Source of the DNA: Hallerella sp964397425
GTDB taxonomy: Bacteria; Fibrobacterota; Fibrobacteria; Fibrobacterales; Fibrobacteraceae
Length of the DNA: 64,000 nt
Assembly: GCA_964397425.1 (NCBI GenBank)
Contig: CAYNID010000004.1
Location: forward strand, 1-64,000
Direction: 5' to 3'
Below, one piece after another: positions 8,492 through 17,688 of this stretch; positions within the stretch are counted from its first letter, which is position 1; the number at the start of each line of letters is the position of its first letter. A model generated the notes under the pieces. The model made no database searches, was not told the DNA's origin, and saw only the letters and a program-made list of their open reading frames with translations. A program made the translations under genes and the position numbers.

Positions 8492-8869
8492 TCAGCCCAT
8501 TTTTTCAATGAACTCGGAAACGTCTTGGCAAGTTTCCAAATCTATCCGCAAATTGTCGATATCTTCTTTTGTAATCGCCTCTTTGGCTGCAAATTCCCTT
8601 TCTTTCGCTTTCTGCAAAACGCCTTCGATATGAGAAGAAATTTCTTGCCGCGTTTCGACGCATTCCCGCAACGCGTTGACGACCCGATTCAATTTTTTCC
8701 GCAACGTCTGAAATTCTTCGCGGTCTAGTTCAAAAACCTCCCCGTCCATGGTGAACAGAGGAGATTTGCAACGTCCACAAACGCAAACGACTAGAGAACT
8801 TTTTTTGCCCTGCATGGAAACGTCCATTTCGTTTCCACAATGCGGGCATTTGATGTGCATTTCATCCAT
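8492..8869 (-). CDS. Small zinc-ribbon protein, function unknown
   Basis: A 125-aa protein whose N-terminus has two Cys pairs, CPHCG at about residues 9-13 and CVCGRCK at about 30-36, a compact zinc ribbon. The rest is charged and helical (about residues 50-115, coiled-coil-like). It lies 8-9 bp after the Bcr/CflA gene and 56 bp before the SNF2 gene on the same strand, so it is probably co-transcribed. I do not recognise a named family. Confidence 0.65.
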   Translation of the reverse strand: MDEMHIKCPHCGNEMDVSMQGKKSSLVVCVCGRCKSPLFTMDGEVFELDREEFQTLRKKLNRVVNALRECVETRQEISSHIEGVLQKAKEREFAAKEAITKEDIDNLRIDLETCQDVSEFIEKMG

Positions 8870-8878
8870 GTCACCAAT

Positions 8879-10081
8879 TTACGTTTTTCTTAGGCGAAAA
8901 GAACCTGAATTTCTGGGAATTGCCACCAAGACAGCCACCAAAACGAAACAGGCTCCGCCGACAAGCGCAAAACCAGTCGTTTTGAACGTGTCGCCAAATC
9001 CGACAAGAGGAGACGCCACGCTGCCCATGACAAATCCGAGAGAGCCCATCAACGCCGAAGCCGTTCCCCCATTATACCGTTCTGTACGAAGGGTCAACGC
9101 TGTCGCCGGCGGTTGCAAAACGCCGAAAGAGAAGAGCAAAGCGGCATAGCCAATTTCGAGCGCAATCACAGGCGCCCTGCATTGCAACAAAGTGCAAACG
9201 ACAAGCGCCGCAACCATCATCAGGGCAGAACCGAATTTCAACGCCAGGTAATCATTGGAAAATTTTCCCGAAATGGCGCAGCCGATTCCAATGGAAATGG
9301 CATTCAGGGCGAAAACAAGGCTGAATTCTACCGGAGAGAATCCGTAGCCTTCTTGGAAAATAAACGGAGACGAGGCAATGTAGGCAAACAGGACAAATTG
9401 CGAAAAGACAAAAACCGAAAGATAACGCATGTATTCGCCGTTGCGCAACACTTTGCCGTAACAGGCAAAAGTCGAAAACAGGGATTTTTGAGTCCGGCGG
9501 CGGGGCGGAAGCGTTTCTGTAAAACGCGCCGCGAGAATCAGCAACACGAGTGCGATGCCGAGGAGGGCGACGAAAGTCCCCCGCCAATCCGTAAACTTGA
9601 GGAATATGCCGCCGAGAACCGGAGCCGTTACCGGAGCGACACCATTTACCGCGCTGACCAATGCCAAAAATTTAGACAGCAACCTGCCGCGGAAAGAATC
9701 CGTTGCCACAGAACGGGAAATGACAAGTCCGCCAGAAGCCGCCATTCCCTGAAAAAGGCGGAGCAGGTTGAACGAATGAATTCCCGGGGCGAAAATGCAG
9801 AAAAGGGTCATGGCAAAAAAGGCGATAAGCGACAGGACCAAAAGCCTTTTCCGTCCATATTTATCGCTGATGGGGCCGACAAGAAGTTGCCCGCAGGCGA
9901 GCCCGAGCATGCTCATTGTCAAGCTCATCTGCACGGACGACGCACTCGTGGCAAAATATTCCGTGAGCGACGGCAAAGAGGGTAAATAGAAATCGGTAAC
10001 AAACGGCGCAAAAGCCGTCAGCATACCGAGCATGATAGCCAAATAGGCATATCCATTCGGATACTTTTTTGTGTTGGACAT
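8879..10081 (-). CDS. Bcr/CflA-type multidrug efflux MFS transporter
   Basis: A 400-aa protein from the ATG at 10081, with about 12 hydrophobic segments. It has the Bcr/CflA hallmarks: TDFYLPSLPSL after TM1, GQLLVGPISDKYGRKRLL between TM2 and TM3 (MFS motif A), and RLFQGMAASGG. Inner-membrane proton-driven exporters of this group expel drugs, and some export amino acids such as cysteine. An in-frame start 60 bp upstream gives a charged extension lacking in the family, so I prefer 10081. Confidence 0.88.
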   Translation of the reverse strand: MSNTKKYPNGYAYLAIMLGMLTAFAPFVTDFYLPSLPSLTEYFATSASSVQMSLTMSMLGLACGQLLVGPISDKYGRKRLLVLSLIAFFAMTLFCIFAPGIHSFNLLRLFQGMAASGGLVISRSVATDSFRGRLLSKFLALVSAVNGVAPVTAPVLGGIFLKFTDWRGTFVALLGIALVLLILAARFTETLPPRRRTQKSLFSTFACYGKVLRNGEYMRYLSVFVFSQFVLFAYIASSPFIFQEGYGFSPVEFSLVFALNAISIGIGCAISGKFSNDYLALKFGSALMMVAALVVCTLLQCRAPVIALEIGYAALLFSFGVLQPPATALTLRTERYNGGTASALMGSLGFVMGSVASPLVGFGDTFKTTGFALVGGACFVLVAVLVAIPRNSGSFRLRKT

Positions 10082-10298
10082 ATTTTTTACTGAGGGAAAA
10101 ATTTTTCGCCAAAGATAAATTTTTTTGTTCAAAAAAATCAAGGGCTATTTTTGATTTTTTTGTTCGCAAGAAACAATTATTCCGGCATCATTTTTTCGAA
10201 AATCAAAACGGCACTTTTTTAAAATTCAGAACTTTCCCGGATTTCCGTTGAAACTACTAAAAACATATTTTGCATTGCCAACCAGAGGTACCGCGCAA

Positions 10299-10324
10299 GA
10301 GCTGTTTTAAAGAGCTGATTTAAA
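10299..10324. repeat. Tandem 13-bp repeat in the 10142-10508 spacer
   Basis: GAGCTGTTTTAAA is followed directly by GAGCTGATTTAAA. The surrounding spacer (about 370 bp, AT-rich near 10090-10230) holds no ORF I can support apart from a probable promoter at its right end. The repeat could bind a regulator or be replication slippage. Confidence 0.35.
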
Positions 10325-10426
10325 GACCTCCAACTCATTTTTTCAACACGGTCATCCGTCAAACCCCGCTATTTTACAAGGTTTTCGCGGCTTTCAAGAT
10401 TTTTTAGCGAATTTAAAAGCAACCTC

Positions 10427-10454
10427 TTGACAATGTTTTTTTTGTTACTTTAAA
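10427..10454 (+). promoter_or_regulatory. Putative sigma70-type promoter for the 10509 lipoprotein gene
   Basis: A TTGACA box at 10427-10432 is followed after 16 bp by TTTAAA (10449-10454), a weak -10. An SD-like AAAGGAAA lies just before the ATG at 10509. Assigned by eye only. Confidence 0.45.
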
Positions 10455-10508
10455 GGTGAAGCCCAGAATTCACGAGGGTCTGAAAGCGATTCATTTCAAA
10501 GGAAATTT

Positions 10509-10871
10509 ATGCTGAAGAAAATCCGCTACATCACGTTCATTCTTTTATCAGGATGCTTTTTATGTAGCTGTTCCAACAAATATTACAAGACTTACCGGGG
10601 AAATCATTATCCCAGCACAAAGCATTGCGCTTTGATCGATGCCGAATTGAATTTCATTTCACACGGCATGACTCCTGAAAATCAGAGATCCAGTTTAAAA
10701 CATCAGGGATATCAAATTATTGGAACGGGGAAGAAAAATTCGAAAGCGAGCGCCAGTGAAAAACACCGGCAAAAAATATACAAAACATGCAAAGCTGTCG
10801 GAGCGGACATCGCCTTTTTCGATTCTCAAGAAATTCTCTATTTCAAAAATTTTCAACTTCAAAAACGATAA
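10509..10871 (+). CDS. Hypothetical lipoprotein
   Basis: A 120-aa protein with a lipoprotein signal peptide: positively charged MLKKIR, a hydrophobic core, and a lipobox-like FLCSC ending near residue 20-21. The mature part is basic and short, with no domain I recognise. It is the first gene of a rightward run (10509, 10891, then the helicase pair and two more secreted proteins). Its AT content is above that of the housekeeping genes, in keeping with an accessory region. Confidence 0.6.
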   Translation: MLKKIRYITFILLSGCFLCSCSNKYYKTYRGNHYPSTKHCALIDAELNFISHGMTPENQRSSLKHQGYQIIGTGKKNSKASASEKHRQKIYKTCKAVGADIAFFDSQEILYFKNFQLQKR

Positions 10872-10890
10872 TCAAAGGGGAAAACTCAAA

Positions 10891-11322
10891 ATGAAAAAAA
10901 TCCTTTTAATGACACTCTTGGCATTGAACAGTTTGATTTTTGCAGACTGCTACTTTCAAACACGGCGCACAAATTATGAAGCCAAAACGAAAGTTCGGCG
11001 AATCTCTTGTTCAACCGCCGAGCGTATTTTTGGCGACATTTACTTTTACGACGGCACCGGCAACAATTACGCCCGTTACTACGGGCAAGCGATAGGAAAA
11101 GAGGGAAACTTGATCGCCGAAGACAATGGGCGTATCACGATGACCAAATTTTACTACGCCTTAGGCGAATTCCGTTATTACGGTTTTATCACATACAGTG
11201 GCGCTAATGTTGTACAGTGCAAGACGACGACAAGTACGGGCTATTGCGATCATGTCGAATACACCGAATTCGGAAATTACCTTCGCGATTTCCTTTCTTC
11301 TCCGGCAAGGAAATCTCGTTAA
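10891..11322 (+). CDS. Hypothetical secreted protein, 143 aa
   Basis: I chose the ATG at 10891 (SD AAAGGGG upstream) because it gives a clean signal peptide (MKKILLMTLLALNSLIFADC); the longer upstream frame overlaps the lipoprotein gene. The mature chain has four cysteines and many Tyr/Phe, suggesting a small disulfide-bonded periplasmic or surface domain. I do not recognise the family. It lies 19 bp after the lipoprotein gene and directly before the decayed repeat copy at 11328. Confidence 0.6.
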   Translation: MKKILLMTLLALNSLIFADCYFQTRRTNYEAKTKVRRISCSTAERIFGDIYFYDGTGNNYARYYGQAIGKEGNLIAEDNGRITMTKFYYALGEFRYYGFITYSGANVVQCKTTTSTGYCDHVEYTEFGNYLRDFLSSPARKSR

Positions 11323-11327
11323 CGTTC

Positions 11328-11470
11328 CATTTCAAATCTGATTTTTCTTTTGAAAACGGAGTGTCAATGATGCGCAATTGTTTTTCATTCTCCTATGCAG
11401 CCTGCCGCCGTTTTCCGCATACGATGAAAATCCCCTGCGCAGAAAAGCAGACTTGAATAAAATCGACTCC
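11328..11470 (+). pseudogene. Decayed 5' copy of the 17002 secreted-protein gene
   Basis: This stretch aligns with 16964-17107, including the shared upstream phrase TTTTGAAAACGGAGTGTCA and the ATGATG start (11367). The T-run after the start has 5 Ts here against 6 in the intact gene. The frameshift turns the signal peptide into unrelated residues ending at a stop after 29 codons. Similarity fades after about 11470 and the rest of the gene is absent. It forms the left member of a direct repeat flanking the helicase pair. Confidence 0.75.
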
Positions 11471-11514
11471 ACCGGCAGTCATTAAAAAATTTTACACAAC
11501 AGGAAAAACTCAAC

Positions 11515-14500
11515 ATGTGCCCACAAGAAAACCTGGAAATTTTAAAAACAAAACTTCACGACAAAAGAAAGGCTCTCGTTGAAGCTCTTCGAGATCCTGC
11601 CGTTCAAGGCATGTGGACATCGGTCGTCGATAAATATTCGGGACAAGCCCACTTCCTCTATGAAATCCTTCAAAATGCCGATGATGCCAAGGCGACTTCA
11701 GCCAGATTCATTCTTGAAGAGAACCGCTTAATTTTCATTCATAATGGGGAAAGGCATTTCAGCATTTCGGATGTCAATAATGAAGATGAGGACAAGAAAA
11801 ACGGAAAACTGGGGGATTTAAACGCTATCACCTCCATTGGTCAATCCAATAAAATCACCCCCGCGAAAATCGGAAAATTCGGAATAGGATTCAAATCCGT
11901 CTTTCAATACACAAACACCCCTTCTGTTTTCGATCCGAACTTCAAATTTCAAATTGTTGATTACATGGTTCCGGAATGGTTGAACGAGGATTTTCCAAAC
12001 CGGAAAGAAAACGAAACCGTCTTCATCTTTCCCTTTGACAAAAACGATTCGACAAATGCAAAAGAAGAAATTCTGGAAAAGCTGCAGAATTTGGTGATGC
12101 CCGTTCTTTTCCTCAACAACCTTGAAATAATCTCTTTTGAATGCAAAGAAAAATGTGGAGAATATTCAAAAACTTTATTGGAATCCAAACAAATCGGCGG
12201 CACATTTGCCGGAAAATATGCCGTCAAAAATAATGGCGAAGAGCATTCCATCTGGCTTTTTTCACGAAAAGACGATAAAGGATTAACGTATTCTGTTGTC
12301 TTTTTTGTGGATGAATCAGAACGGATCATTCCTACGCAAAAATACCCCGCCTTCTGTTTTTTCCCCACAAAGGTCAACACCCATTTAAAGTTCATCATTC
12401 ACGCCCCGTTTCTACTCACAGACAGCCGCGAGGGAATCAAAGCAAATTCAGATCACAACAAACAAATGATTTTAAATCTCGCCAAATTGTCTGCTGACTG
12501 TATTGAATACTTTGTCGAAATCGGAAAAGAAAAGGAAGTCAAAATAATTGACGAAGACATCATCAAAATCATCCCTTTAGAAAAAGACAGTTTTCGTCAA
12601 TCCAGTACAGACGAAATCGGATTTAGGGCTTTTTACGAATGCATACAAAATAAGCTGAAAAGCGGATTTCTTCCAACTAAAAACGGTTTCACATCCAGCG
12701 ATAAAGCTTTTTGGGCAGAAACAGTCGCATTGAGCGCCCTAATCAGCAAAGAGCAGCTTTCCGAATTGAGGGAAACGGAGTGTGATTGGGTTTTCACAAA
12801 CAAAGGGCAAAAAAACAACGAAACGTTGGAAGCGTATCTTGCAGAAATAAACGTTATTTGTTTGCGAATGAACGTCCTTCTCACAAAAATGACAAGTCCG
12901 TTCATCGAAAAGCAGTCGTTAGACTGGTTATTCCGACTCTATAAAGACATCCTGAAAAACGAAAAAACCGTTGAACTATCCAAAACCATTCCCATTTTTC
13001 TTACCGCAAACAGAAAGGCTTGCCCCGCATTCCATCCACTCTCTCCGAACGAACCCGTTCTTTACTTATCTTCTCCAAACAGTCTCGGTTACACCGTCAT
13101 TTTAAGCGATATTCAAACTTACTATCTCCTTCACAAAATCGGGGTGAGAGCGCCTTCTCTAAAAGATAAAATATCAAAAAAAATTCTAACAAAAACGTCT
13201 TTTGACGCAAATGACTTCAAAGATATCGTGGACTATTTTGGTTCAAAAGATTATGATGAACGGCTTTTGACAAAGATTGCAGACAAGAGAATTTGGAAAG
13301 TCTCAGGAAAAGACGAATTTGCAAAATCGTCAGACCTATATTATCCAAGCGCTATGTTGTGCAGATACTTTGAAAATTCAGGCACCCCGTTTTTAGATAT
13401 CGCCTACTACAAAGAAATGCTTCCTGAGGAAATCTTCACCCAGTTCGAGAATCTGCTAAGCCGTATTGGGATTGCCAAAATGCCCAAGCAAAAAGAACGG
13501 CAGATAGATTCTTCCGATTTTTCAGCAGCATGGGAAAAAGATCCATCAAAAAAATTTCGTCGCATTCCTCAACCAACGAGATATAGGTGGGATAGCTGCG
13601 TGTATCGGGAATACTATTTAGAGGGCCTTGAAAATGCTCTCACACAGGTTGAAGCGAATCGAGACAGAGAACTTTCCATTTATTTATGGAATATTTTTAA
13701 AGATTTTGACTTAGGAACAACGTATTCTACATGGTTCAGCCCATCAAACGTGTTCCGAGTAAAATATGAATACTATAACCGTGGGCCTAAATTTGAGTTC
13801 ACCGACAGCTTACTCTATTACACCATAAAGGAGAAAAAATGGCTCATCAATAATGAGGGGCATTTTGTATCCCCTGCAGAAACCTATTGGGAAGACTTGT
13901 CCGCAAATTACAATGTAAGCGGAGCTAAGAATATCATCGACCGTTTCGGCATCCAACCTCGACCGAAAGCACCCATACACATTCCCAAATACGATCCCGA
14001 AACGCAACAAAAGCTGGACGAATACGAGAACCTGAAAAAGAAACTGAATGACATTGGAATTGAAGATTTGACCGAAGACGATCTAAAAGCCCTGATAAAA
14101 AATCGTCAAAGCAAAAACCAAGCGCCCGTTCCGCCACCGACAAGTCGCCATTCAAACAACAATTCCGCAGCAATTCCCTCAAACAGCACCTCCGAAAGCG
14201 CACCGCAATCTGTTCCGGAACAGATTTCATCCCAGCCGGAAACAGCCGAAGAACGCATCATGAGAGAAACGGTTAAACGGGCAAAAACAATCCAGAAATC
14301 GCCGAATCAACTTTCAGAAACCGCCGAAGACAACTTCGGAGATTCCGACGAATTCACCCCGCCTTCTTATGACAGCAAAAGACAAGTCTCGAAGATTCAA
14401 GACAAATGCGCTATCGAACTCAACCGGATCAAAGAACTCGACGAAGCGATAGAAAAATCCAAAGCTCCTAAATACTCCTACCAATGGTTCCAAGCCATGC

Positions 14501-16302
14501 TCCAGCTTGAAATTTTGAGGAATAACGAGAACCATGCCGACAGCAAAGAAATTCACATGAGCTTTGGCAGGGTAGACATTGATTCAACAGCGACCAAGAC
14601 ATTGATTTTATCGAAGCCCGATAAAAAAATTCCCGTCTTCATGGAAGAATTGTATGGGATCAATGTAATCATCCATTTCAAGGACAACTCTCAAGACAAG
14701 CAGCTCACTTTTGAAGCCGCCAGCATCCGTTCCTTTACGCTTCGCTTGAAGATGATGCACAAAGAGGATGTTGACAACCTGGACGTAGAGAATATCCGCT
14801 CCGCAGAAATCATCGCCAAAAGCCCCGTTTTTTTGCTTGACGAATTAAGGAAAGAGTTCGACAATCTCCGTTACGACAAAGAGCGGAATTTAAAATCCGA
14901 CCTCCCTCAAAACATCAAATTTGTTTTCGGTCCTCCCGGGACAGGAAAGACAACATACCTTGCTGAAAAAACGCTTTTGCCGTTGATTGGCGAAAATGAA
15001 AAATGCAACATTCTCGTTTTGACGCCGACAAACAAAGCGGCTGACGTTTTAACAAAACGGATTATGGAAAAATCCGGCAACGCACAAGCATTCTTGTCAA
15101 GATTCGGAACGACAAACGATGAAGAACTCGAGAACAGTCGCGTTTTTTGCAGTCGAAATTTCGACATCAACGCCCGGAACAAAAATATTGTTATCACAAC
15201 AATGGCGCGTTTGCCTTACGACTCTTGCATCGTCGATGGAAAAGACAAAGGATTTCTACGAAAGATAAAATGGGATTACATCGCCGTTGATGAAGCATCC
15301 ATGATTCCGCTAGTGTACATGGTCTACTTGCTGCATTCCCAACAGCCCGTCCAATTTGTCATTGCAGGTGATCCGTTCCAAATTGAACCGACAGTTTCTG
15401 AAGAATCTTGGAAACGAGAAAACATTTACACGATGGTCGGGCTCCGCGATTTTGTAAACTCGCAGACAGAACCGCACCAATATGAAGTGACAAAACTCGA
15501 CACGCAGTACCGAAGCATTCCCACAATCGGTTCCGTTTACAGCTATCTCACATACGGAGGAATCCTCAAGCACTATCGCAAAACAGCAGAGCAGAAAAGT
15601 CTCCATTTAGATGACCTTGACATCTCAACACTCAACCTGATCAAGTTCCCCGTTGAACGCTTTGAAAGCATTTATCGAAGCAAAAAATTGGGAGGAGGTT
15701 CAAATTATCAAATCTATTCCGCCTTATTCACCTATGAATTCGTCTGCCACATGGCGAAAATGATCGACAAGAATCATCCCGGCAAAGCGTTCAGCATTGG
15801 AATCATTTCCCCTTACAAGGCTCAATCCGACTTGATTGGCAATCTGCTCCGCAGGGCAAAATTGCCCAAAAATTTATCCGTCCTATCGGGAACAGTCCAC
15901 AGATTCCAAGGTGACGAATGCGATATCATGCTGACGGTTTTCAATACGCCGGAGAACATCTCTTCTAGCAGTAAAATGTTCTTAAACCAAAAAAACATCA
16001 TCAATGTCGCCATCAGTCGAGCCCGTGATTATTTATTCGTCCTGATGCCAGACGAAAATACGCTCGGCATGGGAAATCTTCAGGTTGTTCCCAAACTAGA
16101 AGGCTTGATGAAAAGTCAAAATTGCCACGTCTTCCGCACCCATGAACTTGAAAAATGGATGTTTGACAGCGAAACGTTCCTAGAAGAAAACACGTTCTCC
16201 ACCGGGCATCAATCTGTAAATGTCTACAGTGAACCCGAAAAACGTTACGAAGTTCGAAGCGAAGACGACGCCATCGACATTCAAATTTTCAACGTCAAAT
16301 AA
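11515..16302 (+). CDS. Sacsin/Hsp90-like ATPase fused to UPF1-type SF1 helicase
   Basis: A 1595-aa protein. The N-terminus carries a GHKL/Hsp90-type ATPase of sacsin character: LYEILQNADDA (about residues 48-58) and GKFGIGFKSVF (120-130). A long middle region of unknown fold follows, with a Pro/Ser/Gln-rich linker near 870-950. The C-terminus is a complete SF1 helicase: Walker A GPPGTGKT at 1139-1146, DEAS at 1259-1262, TQYRS, ISPYKAQ, TVHRFQGDE near 1460 and VAISRARDYLFV near 1500. Related ATPase-helicase fusions occur in bacterial conflict loci. I cannot assign it to a named antiphage system. The next gene starts 13 bp after its stop. A defence role is inference from architecture, accessory location and flanking repeats. 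Confidence 0.85.
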   Translation: MCPQENLEILKTKLHDKRKALVEALRDPAVQGMWTSVVDKYSGQAHFLYEILQNADDAKATSARFILEENRLIFIHNGERHFSISDVNNEDEDKKNGKLGDLNAITSIGQSNKITPAKIGKFGIGFKSVFQYTNTPSVFDPNFKFQIVDYMVPEWLNEDFPNRKENETVFIFPFDKNDSTNAKEEILEKLQNLVMPVLFLNNLEIISFECKEKCGEYSKTLLESKQIGGTFAGKYAVKNNGEEHSIWLFSRKDDKGLTYSVVFFVDESERIIPTQKYPAFCFFPTKVNTHLKFIIHAPFLLTDSREGIKANSDHNKQMILNLAKLSADCIEYFVEIGKEKEVKIIDEDIIKIIPLEKDSFRQSSTDEIGFRAFYECIQNKLKSGFLPTKNGFTSSDKAFWAETVALSALISKEQLSELRETECDWVFTNKGQKNNETLEAYLAEINVICLRMNVLLTKMTSPFIEKQSLDWLFRLYKDILKNEKTVELSKTIPIFLTANRKACPAFHPLSPNEPVLYLSSPNSLGYTVILSDIQTYYLLHKIGVRAPSLKDKISKKILTKTSFDANDFKDIVDYFGSKDYDERLLTKIADKRIWKVSGKDEFAKSSDLYYPSAMLCRYFENSGTPFLDIAYYKEMLPEEIFTQFENLLSRIGIAKMPKQKERQIDSSDFSAAWEKDPSKKFRRIPQPTRYRWDSCVYREYYLEGLENALTQVEANRDRELSIYLWNIFKDFDLGTTYSTWFSPSNVFRVKYEYYNRGPKFEFTDSLLYYTIKEKKWLINNEGHFVSPAETYWEDLSANYNVSGAKNIIDRFGIQPRPKAPIHIPKYDPETQQKLDEYENLKKKLNDIGIEDLTEDDLKALIKNRQSKNQAPVPPPTSRHSNNNSAAIPSNSTSESAPQSVPEQISSQPETAEERIMRETVKRAKTIQKSPNQLSETAEDNFGDSDEFTPPSYDSKRQVSKIQDKCAIELNRIKELDEAIEKSKAPKYSYQWFQAMLQLEILRNNENHADSKEIHMSFGRVDIDSTATKTLILSKPDKKIPVFMEELYGINVIIHFKDNSQDKQLTFEAASIRSFTLRLKMMHKEDVDNLDVENIRSAEIIAKSPVFLLDELRKEFDNLRYDKERNLKSDLPQNIKFVFGPPGTGKTTYLAEKTLLPLIGENEKCNILVLTPTNKAADVLTKRIMEKSGNAQAFLSRFGTTNDEELENSRVFCSRNFDINARNKNIVITTMARLPYDSCIVDGKDKGFLRKIKWDYIAVDEASMIPLVYMVYLLHSQQPVQFVIAGDPFQIEPTVSEESWKRENIYTMVGLRDFVNSQTEPHQYEVTKLDTQYRSIPTIGSVYSYLTYGGILKHYRKTAEQKSLHLDDLDISTLNLIKFPVERFESIYRSKKLGGGSNYQIYSALFTYEFVCHMAKMIDKNHPGKAFSIGIISPYKAQSDLIGNLLRRAKLPKNLSVLSGTVHRFQGDECDIMLTVFNTPENISSSSKMFLNQKNIINVAISRARDYLFVLMPDENTLGMGNLQVVPKLEGLMKSQNCHVFRTHELEKWMFDSETFLEENTFSTGHQSVNVYSEPEKRYEVRSEDDAIDIQIFNVK

Positions 16303-16315
16303 AGGAAATCCGAAA

Positions 16316-16945
16316 ATGACCGAAAACGAATTACAACAAGCCTTTGAAATTCTAAAGGATTCGTACAATTATCACGATCGCAGGCCGCAAACACAGCGTG
16401 GGCAAGAAATGCTCAAGCAAGACGAAGAGCATTTTATTGACGAAGCGTTACTCCCGTACTTAAAACAAATCGCTGAAAAATTTACAAGTGATTTGCGAAA
16501 TACAGAGACGCTACAACTAAAGATCATTTCAAATGGAGGCGGCATTGTCGCAGAAAGAGTATCACAGAAAAATACGAACAATGTGACTAGACGGCCACAG
16601 ACCAGCTTCAGTCCCAGACATAACGTGTTGGGTTTGAAAATCCTTTTACCCGACGGCAACATCATCCAAGAAACAAATGGGACAGAAACTTTCTGCGCCG
16701 CAATTGAATACGCAATATCCCGCTTGGGAATCGATTTTGTCTTGGATGCTTTGGAAAAATTTTCCATCACTTGCGATGGAGAACCACTTTTAAAGCGCGA
16801 ACCGCATCGCAATCCGATATCCGACACAAAACCCATCGGAAACAATTGTTTCGTCAACACTCACATGAGTACTCCGGCGAAGAAATTGAAGTTAGAAAAA
16901 ATAGGTTACGCTTTAAATATTCATTGGGAGGTTTTCATTATATAA
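16316..16945 (+). CDS. Hypothetical partner of the ATPase-helicase, 209 aa
   Basis: The start is ATG 16316, with AAGGAA 8 nt upstream overlapping the helicase stop. The N-terminal half is charged and helical. Residues from about 100 on form a compact domain: LGLKILLPDG, TFCAAIEYAISRLGIDFVLDAL, ending NTHMSTPAKKLKLEKIGYAL. The last segment (VNTHMST..K...LE.I) resembles a C-terminal module I have seen in restriction or defence-associated proteins but cannot name. The tight spacing implies translation with the helicase, so it is probably a subunit or effector of the same system. Confidence 0.6.
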   Translation: MTENELQQAFEILKDSYNYHDRRPQTQRGQEMLKQDEEHFIDEALLPYLKQIAEKFTSDLRNTETLQLKIISNGGGIVAERVSQKNTNNVTRRPQTSFSPRHNVLGLKILLPDGNIIQETNGTETFCAAIEYAISRLGIDFVLDALEKFSITCDGEPLLKREPHRNPISDTKPIGNNCFVNTHMSTPAKKLKLEKIGYALNIHWEVFII

Positions 16946-16963
16946 AATTGAATGAATGTCTCA

Positions 16964-17107
16964 TTTCAAACCTGAACGTCTCTTTTGAAAACGGAGTGTC
17001 AATGATGCGCAGTTGTTTTTTCATTCTCTTATGCAGCCTGCTGCCGATTTCCGCATACGCCGAAAATCTCATGTGCAACACGACTGATTTGAACGAAATT
17101 CACTCCA
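16964..17107. repeat. Right copy of the ~140-bp direct repeat flanking the helicase pair
   Basis: Same orientation as 11328-11470. It spans the upstream region and first ~35 codons of the intact 17002 gene. The two copies are 5.6 kb apart and enclose exactly the helicase gene and its partner. Confidence 0.75.
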
Positions 17108-17688
17108 CAAAGTGTTATTCTTTTGGCGATGAATTTCTCTTCGTCAGCAACAATTGGCCTCAATACGACAATGGAGATGAAAAGCCGGAAGTCGGAGCCA
17201 CTTGCTTCGAAAAATATGTTCAGGGAAAAAAGATAAAGGATTTTACCCAAAGAGGCATCCGATATCGCATTTTTGCAAACCACAAGTATTGTTGCAAACA
17301 TGAGGTTTTCCGAACAGACACCATTTCATGGGGAGACCAAAACAACGATTACATCAATTTGTCTCCTTATGGAAATTTCGGCGCTTTTTATAGCGAATGT
17401 TTTCCCGGCGAAGAGGAATTTCCCGACACAACGTTCGCCCCAACGCCTTTGCAAAAAGAAATCACCCAAATAGACGTGTGGAACCTCGCCTTCGAAAGTT
17501 CAAGATCAGACGCCATAAAACAACTTCTCGTCATGATAGCAACTCTCAAGAACAATCAGATTCCATTTAAAATCTACCGAAAAAATGGAACCGTCAAATA
17601 CATTGGTATCGTCGGTTTTGGACTTTGCATGAGCAAAAACGGGAAAAAGGGGATAGAATTTTCCGAAGGCCCTCAGTTTTGCAAATGA
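17002..17688 (+). CDS. Hypothetical secreted Cys-rich protein, 228 aa
   Basis: The ATGATG start at 17002 gives the signal peptide MMRSCFFILLCSLLPISAYA with a good AYA cleavage site; the frame continues further upstream over the preceding gene but lacks a signal there. The mature protein has about nine cysteines and no recognised domain. Its 5' end is duplicated in decayed form at 11328. The last codon overlaps the next gene's ATG (ATGA), so the two are translationally coupled. Confidence 0.6.
   Translation: MMRSCFFILLCSLLPISAYAENLMCNTTDLNEIHSTKCYSFGDEFLFVSNNWPQYDNGDEKPEVGATCFEKYVQGKKIKDFTQRGIRYRIFANHKYCCKHEVFRTDTISWGDQNNDYINLSPYGNFGAFYSECFPGEEEFPDTTFAPTPLQKEITQIDVWNLAFESSRSDAIKQLLVMIATLKNNQIPFKIYRKNGTVKYIGIVGFGLCMSKNGKKGIEFSEGPQFCK

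Noticed and set aside
10720..10890. Upstream extension of the 143-aa secreted protein
   Set aside because: It would overlap the lipoprotein gene and hide the clear signal peptide that starts at 10891.
11515..16302. Known BREX, DISARM or Zorya component
   Set aside because: None of the companion genes (PglX/PglZ, DrmA-C, ZorA/B) is present; the GHKL-SF1 layout does not fit those sets.
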